Shown here: positions 25,358 to 39,700 of the stretch, one piece after another
Position numbering within the stretch: position 1 is the stretch's first letter
Layout: every line of letters starts with the position of its first letter
Origin: Cladorhizidae sp. MBARI D1340-BT2
Taxonomy: Eukaryota > Porifera > Demospongiae > Poecilosclerida > Cladorhizidae
Reading direction: 5' to 3'
Length of the DNA stretch: 64,000 nucleotides
NCBI GenBank assembly: GCA_028752905.1
Contig: JAQNBH010000003.1
Span: 39,244,472 to 39,308,471, forward strand
Translations under genes and position numbers: made by a program
Notes under the pieces: generated by a model
What the model was told of the DNA's origin: nothing
What the model saw: the letters and a program-made list of their open reading frames with translations, nothing else
Database searches by the model: none

Positions 25358-25361
25358 ATAT
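25358..25361 (+). repeat. Target-site duplication ATAT (or TA), right copy
   Basis: The satellite resumes as ATATACCTAGCATGG, giving four bases more than an uninterrupted monomer would need. Confidence 0.8.
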
Positions 25362-28300
25362 ACCTAGCATGGTTATATACCTAGAATGGTTATATACCTA
25401 GCATAGTTATACACCTAGCAAGGTTATACAATTAGCATGGTTATACACCTAGCATGGTTATATACCTAGCATAGTTATAATACTAGCATGGTTATACACC
25501 TAGCATGGTTATATACCTAGCATGGTTATATACCTAGCATGGTTATATACCTAGCATGGTTATAGACCTAGCATTGTTATATACCTAGCATGGTTATATA
25601 CCTAGCATGGTTATATACCTAGCATGGTTATATATGTAGCATAGTTATACACCTAGCATGGTTATACAATTAGAATGGTTATACACCTAGCATGGTTATA
25701 TACCTAGCATAGTTATACACCTAGCATCGTTATACACCTAGCATGGTTATATGCCTAGCATGGTTATACACCTAGCATGGTTATATACCTAGCATGGTTA
25801 TACACCTAGCATGGTTATATACCTAACATGGTTATATACCTAGCATGGTTATACACATAGCATGGTTATATACCTAGCATGGTTATACACCTAGCATGGT
25901 TATATACCTAGCATGGTTATATACCTAGCATGGTTATATACCTAGCATGGTTATATACCTAGCATAGTTATACACCTAGCATGGTTATACAATTAGCATG
26001 GTTATACACCTAGCTTGGTTATATACCTAGCATAGTTATATACCTAGCATGGATATACACCTAGCATGGTTATATACCTAGCATGGTTATATACCTAGCA
26101 TGGTTATATACCTTGCATGGTTATATACCTAGCATAGTTATACACCTAGCATGGTTATACAATTAGCATGGTTATACACCTAGCATGGTTATATACCTAG
26201 CATAGTTATACACTTAGCATGGTTATACACCTAGCATGGTTATATACCTAGCATGGTTATATACCTAGCATGATTATATACCTAGCATGGTTATATACAT
26301 AGCATAGTTATACACCTAGCATGGTTATACAATTACCATGGTTATACACCTAGCATGGTTATATACCTAGCATAGTTATAATACTAGCATGGTTATACAC
26401 CTAGCATGGTTATACACCTAGCATGGTTATATACCTAGAATAGTTATACACCTAGCATGGTTATACAATTAGCATGGTTATACACCTAGCATGGTTATAT
26501 ACCTAGCATGGTTATATACCTAGCATGGTTATATACCTAGCATGGTTATATACCTAGCATGGTTATACACCTAGCATGGTTATATACCTAGCATGGTTAT
26601 ATACCTAGCATGGTTATATACCTAGCATGGTTATATATGTAGCATAGTTATACACCTAGCATGGTTATACAATTAGCATGGTTATACACCTAGCATTGTT
26701 ATATACCTAGCATGGTTATATACCTAGCATGGTTATACACCTAGCATGGTTATATACCTAGCATAGTTATAAACCTAGCATGGTTATACACCTAGCATGG
26801 TTATATACCTAGCATGGTTATATACCTACCATAGTTATACACCTAGCATGGTTATACAATTAGCATGGTTATACACCTAGCATGGTTATATACCTAGCAT
26901 AGTTATAATACTAGCATGGTTATACACCTAGCATGGTTATACACCTAGCATGGTTATACACCTAGCATGGTTATATACCTAGCATGGTTATACACCTAGC
27001 ATGGTTATATACCTAGCATGGTTATATACCTAGCATGGTTATATACCTAGAATGGTTATACACCTAGCATGGTTATACACCTAGCATGGTTATATACCTA
27101 GCATGGTTATACACCTAGCATGGTTATACACCTAGCATGGTTATATACCTAGCATGGTTATATACCTAGCATGGTTATACAATTAGCATGGTTATACACC
27201 TAGCATGGTTATATACCTAGCATAGTTATACACCTAGCTTGGTTGTACACCTAGCATGGTTATATACCTAGCATGGTTATATACTTAGCATGGTTATATA
27301 CCTAGCATGGTTATATACCTAGCATGGTTATATACCTAGCATGGTTATACACCTAGCATGGTTATACGCCTAGCATGGTTATATACCTAGCATGGTCATA
27401 CACCTAGCATGGTTATATACTTAGCATGGTTATATACCTAGCATGGTTATATACCTAGCATGGTTATATACCTAGCATAGTTATACACCTAGCATGGTTA
27501 TACACCTAGCATGGTTATATACCTAGCATAGTTATACACCTAGCATGGTTATACACCTAGCATGGTTATATACCTAGCATGGTTATATACCTAGCATGGT
27601 TATATACCTAGCATGGTTATATACCTAGCATAGTTATACACCTAGCATGGTTATACAATTAGCATGGTTATACACCTAGCATGGTTATATACCTAGCATA
27701 GTTATACACCTAGCATGGTTATACACCTAGCATGGTTATATACCTAGCATGGTTATACACCTAGCTAGGTTATACACCTAGCATGGTTATATACCTAGCA
27801 TAGTTATACACCTAGCATGGTTATACAATTAGCATGGTTATACACCTAGCATGGTTATATACCTAGCATAGCTAGACACCTAGCATGGTTATACACCTAG
27901 CATTGTTTTATACCTAGCATGGTTATACACCTAGCATGGTTATATACCTAGCATGGTTATATACCTAGCATGGTTATATACCTAACATGGTTATACACCT
28001 AGCATGGTTATATACCTAGCATGGTTATATACCTAGCATGGTTATATACCTAGCAAGGTTATATAACTAGCATAGTTATACACCTAGCATGGTTATACAC
28101 CTAGCATGGTTATATACCTAGCATGGTTATACACCTAGCATGGTTATACACCTAGCAAGGTTAAATACCTAGCATGGTTATACACCTAGCATGGTTATAT
28201 ACCTAGCATGGTTATACACCTAACATTGTTATATACCTAGCATGGTTATACACCTAGCATGGTTATACACCTAGCATGGTTATATACCTAGCATAGTTAT

Positions 28301-31300
28301 AAACCTAGCATGGTTATACACCTAGCATGGTTATATACCTAGCATGGTTATAATCCTAGCATGGTTATATACCTAGCATGGTTATATACCTAGCATAGTT
28401 ATACACCTAGCATGGTTATACAATTAGCATGGTTATACACCTAGCATGGTTATATACCTAGCATAGTTATAATACTAGCATGGTTATACACCTAGCATGG
28501 TTATACACCTAGCATGGTTATACACCTAGCATGGTTATATACCTAGCATGGTTATACACCTAGCATGGTTATATACCTAGCATGGTTATATACCTAGCAT
28601 GGTTATATACCTAGAATGGTTATATACCTAGCATAGTTATACACCTAGCAAGGTTATACAATTAGCATGGTTATACACCTAGCATGGTTATATACCTAGC
28701 ATAGTTATAATACTAGCATGGTTATACACCTAGCATGGTTATATACCTAGCATGGTTATATACCTAGCATGGTTATATACCTAGCATGGTTATACACCTA
28801 GCATGGTTATATACCTAGCATGGTTATATACCTAGCATGGTTATATACCTAGCATGGTTATATATGTAGCATAGTTATACACCTAGCATGGTTATACAAT
28901 TAGCATGGTTATACACCTAGCATGGTTATATACCTAGCATAGTTATTCACCTAGCATTGTTATACACCTAGCATGGTTATATGCCTAGCATGGTTATACA
29001 CCTAGCATGGTTATATACCTAGCATGGTTATACACCTAGCATGGTTATATACCTAACATGGTTATATATCTAGCATGGTTATACACCTAGCATGGTTATA
29101 TACCTAGCATGGTTATACACCTAGCATGGTTATATACCTAGCATGGTTATATACCTAGCATGGTTATATACCTAGCATGGTTATATACCTAGCATAGTTA
29201 TACACCTAGCATGGTTATACAATTAGCATGGTTATACACCTAGCTTGGTTATATACCTAGCATAGTTATATACCTAGCATGGATATACACCTAGCATGGT
29301 TATATACCTAGCATGGTTATATACCTAGCATGGTTATATACCTTGCATGGTTATATACCTAGCATAGTTATACACCTAGCATGGTTATACAATTAGCATG
29401 GTTATACACCTAGCATGGTTATATACCTAGCATAGTTATACACTTAGCATGGTTATACACCTAGCATGGTTATATACCTAGCATGGTTATATACCTAGCA
29501 TGATTATATACCTAGCATGGTTATATACCTAGCATAGTTATACACCTAGCATGTTATACAATTAGCATGGTTATACACCTAGCATGGTTATATACCTAGC
29601 ATGGTTATATACCTAGCATGATTATATACCTAGCATGGTTATATACCTAGCATAGTTATACACCTAGCATGGTTATACAATTAGCATGGTTATACACCTA
29701 GCATGGTTATATACCTAGCATAGTTATAATACTAGCATGGTTATACACCTAGCATGGTTATACACCTAGCATGGTTATATACCTAGAATAGTTATACACC
29801 TAGCATGGTTATACAATTAGCATGGTTATACACCTAGCATGGTTATATACCTAGCATGGTTATATACCTAGCATGGTTATATACCTAGCATGGTTATATA
29901 CCTAGCATAGTTATACACCTAGCATGGTTATACACCTAGCATGGTTATAACCTAGCATAGTTATACACCTAGCATGGTTATACACCTAGCATGGTTATAT
30001 ACCTAGCATGGTTATACACCTAGCTAGGTTATACACCTAGCATGGTTATATACCTAGCATAGTTATACACCTAGCATGGTTATACAATTAGCATGGTTAT
30101 ACACCTAGCATGGTTATATACCTAGCATAGTTAGACACCTAGCATGGTTATACACCTAGCATTGTTTTATACCTAGCATGGTTATATACCTAGCATGGTT
30201 ATATACCTAGCATGGTTATATACCTAGCATGGTTATATACCTAACATGGTTATACACCTAGCATGGTTATATACCTAGCATGGTTATATACCTAGCATGG
30301 TTATATACCTAGCAAGGTTATATAACTAGCATAGTTATACACCTAGCATGGTTATACACCTAGCATGGTTATATACCTAGCATGGTTATACACCTAGCAT
30401 GGTTATACACCTAGCATGGTTAAATACCTAGCATGGTTATACACCTAGCATGGTTATATACCTAGCATGGTTATACACCTAACATTGTTATATACCTAGC
30501 ATGGTTATATACCTAGCATGGTTATACACCTAGCATGGTTATATACCTAGCATAGTTATAAACCTAGCATGGTTATACACCTAGCATGGTTATATACCTA
30601 GCATGGTTATAATCCTAGCATGGTTATATACCTAGCATGGTTATATACCTACCATAGTTATACACCTAGCATGGTTATACAATTAGCATGGTTATACACC
30701 TAGCATGGTTATATACCTAGCATAGTTATAATACTAGCACGGTTATACACCTAGCATGGTTATACACCTAGCATGGTTATACACCTAGCATGGTTATATA
30801 CCTAGCATGGTTATACACCTAGCATGGTTATACACCTAGCATGGTTATATACCTAGCATGGTTATATACCTAGAATGGTTATATACCTAGCATAGTTATA
30901 CACCTAGCAAGGTTATACAATTAGCATGGTTATACACCTAGCATGGTTATATACCTAGCATAGTTATAATACTAGCATGGTTATACACCTAGCATGGTTA
31001 TATACCTAGCATGGTTATATACCTAGCATGGTTATATACCTAGCATGGTTATACACCTAGCATGGTTATATACCTAGCATGGTTATATACCTAGCATGGT
31101 TATATACCTAGCATGGTTATATATGTAGCATAGTTATAATACTAGCATGGTTATACACCTAGCATGGTTATATACCTAGCATGGTTATATACCTAGCATG
31201 GTTATATACCTAGCATGGTTATACACCTAGCATGGTTATATACCTAGCATGGTTATATACCTAGCATGGTTATATACCTAGCATGGTTATATATGTAGCA

Positions 31301-32920
31301 TAGTTATACACCTAGCATGGTTATACAATTAGCATGGTTATACACCTAGCATGGTTATATACCTAGCATAGTTATACACCTAGCATCGTTATACACCTAG
31401 CATGGTTATATGCCTAGCATGGTTATACACCTAGCATGGTTATATACCTAGCATGGTTATACACCTAGCATGGTTATATACCTAACATGGTTATATACCT
31501 AGCATGGTTATACACCTAGCATGGTTATATACCTAGCATGGTTATACACCTAGCATGGTTATATACCTAGCATGGTTATATACCTAGCATGGTTATATAC
31601 CTAGCATGGTTATATACCTAGCATAGTTATACACCTAGCATGGTTATACAATTAGCATGGTTATACACCTAGCTTGGTTATATACCTAGCATAGTTATAT
31701 ACCTAGCATGGATATACACCTAGCATGGTTATATACTTAGCATGGTTATATACCTAGCATGGTTATATACCTTGCATGGTTATATACCTAGCATAGTTAT
31801 ACACCTAGCATGGTTATACAATTAGCATGGTTATACACCTAGCATGGTTATATACCTAGCATAGTTATACACTTAGCATGGTTATACACCTAGCATGGTT
31901 ATATACCTAGCATGGTTATATACCTAGCATGATTATATACCTAGCATGGTTATATACCTAGCATAGTTATACACCTAGCATGGTTATACAATTAGCATGG
32001 TTATACACCTAGCATGGTTATATACCTAGCATAGTTATAATACTAGCATGGTTATACACCTAGCATGGTTATACACCTAGCATGGTTATATACCTAGAAT
32101 AGTTATACACCTAGCATGGTTATACAATTAGCATGGTTATACACCTAGCATGGTTATATACCTAGCATGGTTATATACCTAGCATGGTTATATACCTAGC
32201 ATGGTTATATACCTAGCATAGTTATACACCTAGCATGGTTATACACCTAGCATGGTTATATACCTAGCATGGTTATATACCTAGCATGGTTATATACCTA
32301 GCATGGTTATATACCTAGCATAGTTATACACCTAGCATGGTTATACAATTAGCATGGTTATACACCTAGCATGGTTATATACCTAGCATAGTTATACACC
32401 TAGCATGGTTATACACCTAGCATGGTTATATACCTAGCATGGTTATACACCTAGCTAGGTTATACACCTAGCATGGTTATATACCTAGCATAGTTATACA
32501 CCTAGCATGGTTATACAATTAGCATGGTTATACACCTAGCATGGTTATATACCTAGCATAGTTAGACACCTAGCATGGTTATACACCTAGAATTGTTTTA
32601 TACCTAGCATGGTTATACACCTAGCATGGTTATATACCTAGCATGGTTATATACCTAGCATGGTTATATACCTAACATGGTTATACACCTAGCATGGTTA
32701 TATACCTAGCATGGTTATATACCTAGCATGGTTATATACCTAGCAAGGTTATATAACTAGCATAGTTATACACCTAGCATGGTTATACACCTAGCATGGT
32801 TATATACCTAGCATGGTTATACACCTAGCATGGTTATACACCTAGCATGGTTAAATACCTAGCATGGTTATACACCTAGCATGGTTATATACCTAGCATG
32901 GTTATACACCTAACATTGTT

Positions 32921-35440
32921 ATATACCTAGCATGGTTATATACCTAGCATAGTTATAAACCTAGCATGGTTATACACCTAGCATGGTTATATACCTAGCA
33001 TGGTTATAATCCTAGCATGGTTATATACCTAGCATGGTTATATACCTACCATAGTTATACACCTAGCATGGTTATACAATTAGCATGGTTATACACCTAG
33101 CATGGTTATATACCTAGCATAGTTATAATACTAGCATGGTTATACACCTAGCATGGTTATACACCTAGCATGGTTATACACCTAGCATGGTTATATACCT
33201 AGCATGGTTATACATCTAGCATGGTTATATACCTAGCATGGTTATATACCTAGCATGGTTATATACCTAGAATGGTTATATACCTAGCATAGTTATACAC
33301 CTAGCAAGGTTATACAATTAGCATGGTTATACACCTAGCATGGTTATATACCTAGCATAGTTATAATACTAGCATGGTTATACACCTAGCATGGTTATAT
33401 ACCTAGCATGGTTATATACCTAGCATGGTTATATACCTAGCATGGTTATACACCTAGCATGGTTATATACCTAGCATGGTTATATACCTAGCATGGTTAT
33501 ATACCTAGCATGGTTATATATGTAGCATAGTTATACACCTAGCATGGTTATACAATTAGCATGGTTATACACCTAGCATGGATATATACCTAGCATAGTT
33601 ATACACCTAGCATCGTTATACACCTAGCATGGTTATATGCCTAGCATGGTTATACACCTAGCATGGTTATATACCTAGCATGGTTATACACCTAGCATGG
33701 TTATATACCTAACATGGTTATATACCTAGCATGGTTATACACCTAGCATGGTTATATACCTAGCATGGTTATACACCTAGCATGGTTATATACCTAGCAT
33801 GGTTATATACCTAGCATGGTTATATACCTAGCATGGTTATATACCTAGCATAGTTATACACCTAGCATGGTTATACAATTAGCATGGTTATACACCTAGC
33901 TTGGTTATATACCTAGCATAGTTATATACCTAGCATGGATATACACCTAGCATGGTTATATACCTAGCATGGTTATATACCTAGCATGGTTATATACCTT
34001 GCATGGTTATATACCTAGCATAGTTATACACCTAGCATGGTTATACAATTAGCATGGTTATACACCTAGCATGGTTATATAACTAGCATAGTTATACACC
34101 TAGCATGGTTATACACCTAGCATGGTTATATACCTAGCATGGTTATACACCTAGCATGGTTATACACCTAGCATGGTTAAATACCTAGCATGGTTATACA
34201 CCTAGCATGGTTATATACCTAGCATGGTTATACACCTAACATTGTTATATACGTAGCATGGTTATATACCTAGCATGGTTATACACCTAGCATGGTTATA
34301 TACCTAGCATAGTTATAAACCTAGCATGGTTATACACCTAGCATGGTTATATACCTAGCATGGTTATAATCCTAGCATGGTTATATACCTAGCATGGTTA
34401 TATACCTACCATAGTTATACACCTAGCATGGTTATACAATTAGCATGGTTATACACCTAGCATGGTTATATACCTAGTATAGTTATAATACTAGCATGGT
34501 TATACACCTAGCATGGTTATACACCTAGCATGGTTATACACCTAGCATGGTTATATACCTAGCATGGTTATACATCTAGCATGGTTATATACCTAGCATG
34601 GTTATATACCTAGCATGGTTATATACCTAGAATGGTTATATACCTAGCATAGTTATACACCTAGCAAGGTTATACAATTAGCATGGTTATACACCTAGCA
34701 TGGTTATATACCTAGCATAGTTATAATACTAGCATGGTTATACACCTAGCATGGTTATATACCTAGCATGGTTATATACCTAGCATGGTTATATACCTAG
34801 CATGGTTATACACCTAGCATGGTTATATACCTAGCATGGTTATATACCTAGCATGGTTATATACCTAGCATGGTTATATATGTAGCATAGTTATACACCT
34901 AGCATGGTTATACAATTAGCATGGTTATACACCTAGCATGGATATATACCTAGCATAGTTATACACCTAGCATCGTTATACACCTAGCATGGTTATATGC
35001 CTAGCATGGTTATACACCTAGCATGGTTATATACCTAGCATGGTTATACACCTAGCATGGTTATATACCTAACATGGTTATATACCTAGCATGGTTATAC
35101 ACCTAGCATGGTTATATACCTAGCATGGTTATACACCTAGCATGGTTATATACCTAGCATGGTTATATACCTAGCATGGTTATATACCTAGCATGGTTAT
35201 ATACCTAGCATAGTTATACACCTAGCATGGTTATACAATTAGCATGGTTATACACCTAGCTTGGTTATATACCTAGCATAGTTATATACCTAGCATGGAT
35301 ATACACCTAGCATGGTTATATACCTAGCATGGTTATATACCTAGCATGGTTATATACCTTGCATGGTTATATACCTAGCATAGTTATACACCTAGCATGG
35401 TTATACAATTAGCATGGTTATACACCTAGCATGGTTATAT
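32921..35440 (+). repeat. 1,360-bp internal tandem duplication within R1
   Basis: The stretch from about 32921 to 34080 is repeated from about 34281 to 35440, an offset of 1,360 bp or 80 monomers. Checked at AGTTATAAAC (32951/34311), GCATCG (33611/34971) and CCTTGCATGG (34001/35361). The same duplication is present in R2 (40025/41382, 3 bp short because of the CTA loss near 40341), so it predates the R1/R2 duplication. Confidence 0.8.
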
Positions 35441-36016
35441 ACCTAGCATAGTTATAATACTAGCATGGTTATACACCTAGCATGGTTATACACCTAGCAT
35501 GGTTATACACCTAGCATGGTTATATACCTAGCATGGTTATACACCTAGCATGGTTATATACCTAGCATAGTTATATACCTAGCATGGTTATATACCTAGA
35601 ATGGTTATATACCTAGCATAGTTATACACCTAGCAAGGTTATACAATTAGCATGGTTATACAACTAGCATGGTTATATACCTAGCATAGTTATAATACTA
35701 GCATGGTTATACACCTAGCATGGTTATATACCTAGCATGGTTATATACCTAGCATGGTTATATACCTAGAATAGTTATACACCTAGCATGGTTATACAAT
35801 TAGCATGGTTATACACCTAGCATGGTTATATACCTAGCATGGTTATATACCTAGCATGGTTATATACCTAGCATGGTTATATACCTAGCATAGTTATACA
35901 CCTAGCATGGTTATACAATTAGATTGGTTATACACATAGCATGGTTATATACCTAGCATAGTTATACACCTAGCATGGTTATATACCTAGCATGATTATA
36001 CACCTAGCATGGTTAG

Positions 36017-36231
36017 CCCTAGCCCTAGCCCTAGCATGGTTATATACCTAGCATGGTTATATACCTAGCATGATTATATACCGAGCATGGTTATATACCT
36101 AGCATGGTTATACACCTAGCATGATTATATACCTAGCATGGTTATATGCCTAGCATGGTTATACACCTAGCATGGTTATATACCTAGCATGATTATACAC
36201 CTAGCATGGTTAGCCCTAGCCCTAGCCCTAG
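36017..36231 (+). repeat. Paired (CCCTAG)3 islands in R1
   Basis: Islands at 36017-36034 and 36214-36231, 197 bp apart. The intervening 179 bp is ordinary satellite including the TACCGAGC variant. The pair looks like a local 197-bp duplication that has been carried along with the block. Confidence 0.93.
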
Positions 36232-36749
36232 CATGGTTATATACCTAGCATGGTTATATACCTAGCATGATTATATACCGAGCATGGTTATATACCTAGC
36301 ATGGTTATACACCTAGCATGGTTATATACCTAGCATGGTTATATACCTAGCATGGTTATATACCTAGCATGCTTATATACCTAGCATAGTTATACACCTA
36401 GCATGGTTATACAATTAGCATGGTTATACACCTAGCATGGTTATATACCTAGCATAGTTATACAGCTAGCATGGTTATACACCTAGCATGGTTATATACC
36501 TAGCATGGTTATATACCTAGCATGGTTATATACCTAGCATGGTTATATACCTAGCATAGTTATACACCTAGCATGTTTATACAATTAGCATGGCTATACA
36601 CCTAGCATGGTTATATACCTAGCATGGTTATACACCTAGCATGGTTATACACCTAGCATGGTTATATACCTAGCATGGTTATATACCTAGCATGGTTATA
36701 CAATTAGCATGGTTATACACCTAGCATGGTTATATACCTAGCATAGTTA

Positions 36750-39700
36750 TACACCTAGCATGGTTATACAATTAGCATGGTTATACACCTAGCATGGTTA
36801 TATACCTAGCATAGTTATAATACTAGCATGGTTATACACCTAGCATGGTTATACACCTAGCATGGTTATATACCTAGAATAGTTATACACCTAGCATGGT
36901 TATACAATTAGCATGGTTATACACCTAGCATGGTTATATACCTAGCATGGTTATATACCTAGCATGGTTATATACCTAGCATGGTTATATACCTAGCATA
37001 GTTATACACCTAGCATGGTTATACACCTAGCATGGTTATAACCTAGCATAGTTATACACCTAGCATGGTTATACACCTAGCATGGTTATATACCTAGCAT
37101 GGTTATACACCTAGCTAGGTTATACACCTAGCATGGTTATATACCTAGCATAGTTATACACCTAGCATGGTTATACAATTAGCATGGTTATACACCTAGC
37201 ATGGTTATATACCTAGCATAGTTAGACACCTAGCATGGTTATACACCTAGCATTGTTTTATACCTAGCATGGTTATACACCTAGCATGGTTATATACCTA
37301 GCATGGTTATATACCTAGCATGGTTATATACCTAACATGGTTATACACCTAGCATGGTTATATACCTAGCATGGTTATATACCTAGCATGGTTATATACC
37401 TAGCAAGGTTATATAACTAGCATAGTTATACACCTATCATGGTTATACACCTAGCATGGTTATATACCTAGCATGGTTATACACCTAGCATGGTTATACA
37501 CCTAGCATGGTTAAATACCTAGCATGGTTATACACCTAGCATGGTTATATACCTAGCATGGTTATACACCTAACATTGTTATATACCTAGCATGGATATA
37601 TACCTAGCATGGTTATACACCTAGCATGGTTATATACCTAGCTTAGTTATAAACCTAGCATGGTTATACACCTAGCATGGTTATATACCTAGCATGGTTA
37701 TAATCCTAGCATGGTTATATACCTAGCATGGTTATATACCTACCATAGTTATACACCTAGCATGGTTATACAATTAGCATGGTTATACACCTAGCATGGT
37801 TATATACCTAGCATAGTTATAATACTAGCATGGTTATACACCTATCATGGTTATACACCTAGCATGGTTATACACCTAGCATGGTTATATACCTAGCATG
37901 GTTATACACCTAGCATGGTTATATACCTAGCATGGTTATATACCTAGCATGGTTATATACCTAGAATGGTTATATACCTAGCATAGTTATACACCTAGCA
38001 AGGTTATACAATTAGCATGGTTATACACCTAGCATGGTTATATACCTAGCATAGTTATAATACTAGCATGGTTATACACCTAGCATGGTTATATACCTAG
38101 CATGGTTATATACCTAGCATGGTTATATACCTAGCATGGTTATACACCTAGCATGGTTATATACCTAGCATGGTTATATACCTAGCATGGTTATATACCT
38201 AGCATGGTTATATATGTAGCATAGTTATAATACTAGCATGGTTATACACCTAGCATGGTTATATACCTAGCATGGTTATATACCTAGCATGGTTATATAC
38301 CTAGCATGGTTATACACCTAGCATGGTTATATACCTAGCATGGTTATATACCTAGCATGGTTATATACCTAGCATGGTTATATATGTAGCATAGTTATAC
38401 ACCTAGCATGGTTATACAATTAGCATGGTTATACACCTAGCATGGTTATATACCTAGCATAGTTATACACCTAGCATCGTTATACACCTAGCATGGTTAT
38501 ATGCCTAGCATGGTTATACACCTAGCATGGTTATATACCTAGCATGGTTATACACCTAGCATGGTTATATACCTAACATGGTTATATACCTAGCATGGTT
38601 ATACACCTAGCATGGTTATATACCTAGCATGGTTATACACCTAGCATGGTTATATACCTAGCATGGTTATATACCTAGCATGGTTATATACCTAGCATGG
38701 TTATATACCTAGCATAGTTATACACCTAGCATGGTTATACAATTAGCATGGTTATACACCTAGCTTGGTTATATACCTAGCATAGTTATATACCTAGCAT
38801 GGATATACACCTAGCATGGTTATATACTTAGCATGGTTATATACCTAGCATGGTTATATACCTTGCATGGTTATATACCTAGCATAGTTATACACCTAGC
38901 ATGGTTATACAATTAGCATGGTTATACACCTAGCATGGTTATATACCTAGCATAGTTATACACTTAGCATGGTTATACACCTAGCATGGTTATATACCTA
39001 GCATGGTTATATACCTAGCATGATTATATACCTAGCATGGTTATATACCTAGCATAGTTATACACCTAGCATGGTTATACAATTAGCATGGTTATACACC
39101 TAGCATGGTTATATACCTAGCATAGTTATAATACTAGCATGGTTATACACCTAGCATGGTTATACACCTAGCATGGTTATATACCTAGAATAGTTATACA
39201 CCTAGCATGGTTATACAATTAGCATGGTTATACACCTAGCATGGTTATATACCTAGCATGGTTATATACCTAGCATGGTTATATACCTAGCATGGTTATA
39301 TACCTAGCATAGTTATACACCTAGCATGGTTATACACCTAGCATGGTTATATACCTAGCATGGTTATATACCTAGCATGGTTATATACCTAGCATAGTTA
39401 TACACCTAGCATGGTTATACAATTAGCATGGTTATACACCTAGCATGGTTATATACCTAGCATAGTTATACACCTAGCATGGTTATACACCTAGCATGGT
39501 TATATACCTAGCATGGTTATACACCTAGCTAGGTTATACACCTAGCATGGTTATATACCTAGCATAGTTATACACCTAGCATGGTTATACAATTAGCATG
39601 GTTATACACCTAGCATGGTTATATACCTAGCATAGTTAGACACCTAGCATGGTTATACACCTAGCATTGTTTTATACCTAGCATGGTTATACACCTAGCA

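Larger units (their letters stand above)
29660..36640 (+). repeat. Higher-order block R1, about 7 kb
   Basis: First of four related right-hand blocks. Landmarks and their partners in R2: 15-bp monomer 29945/37036, GCTAGGTTATACACC 30021/37112, GCAAGGTTATATAAC 30312/37403 and GCATCG 31381/38472, all with offset 7,091 bp. The offset then falls to 7,074 at 32743/39817 and to 6,986 at the paired islands 36017/43003, reflecting small monomer losses in R2. Block limits are approximate. Confidence 0.75.
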
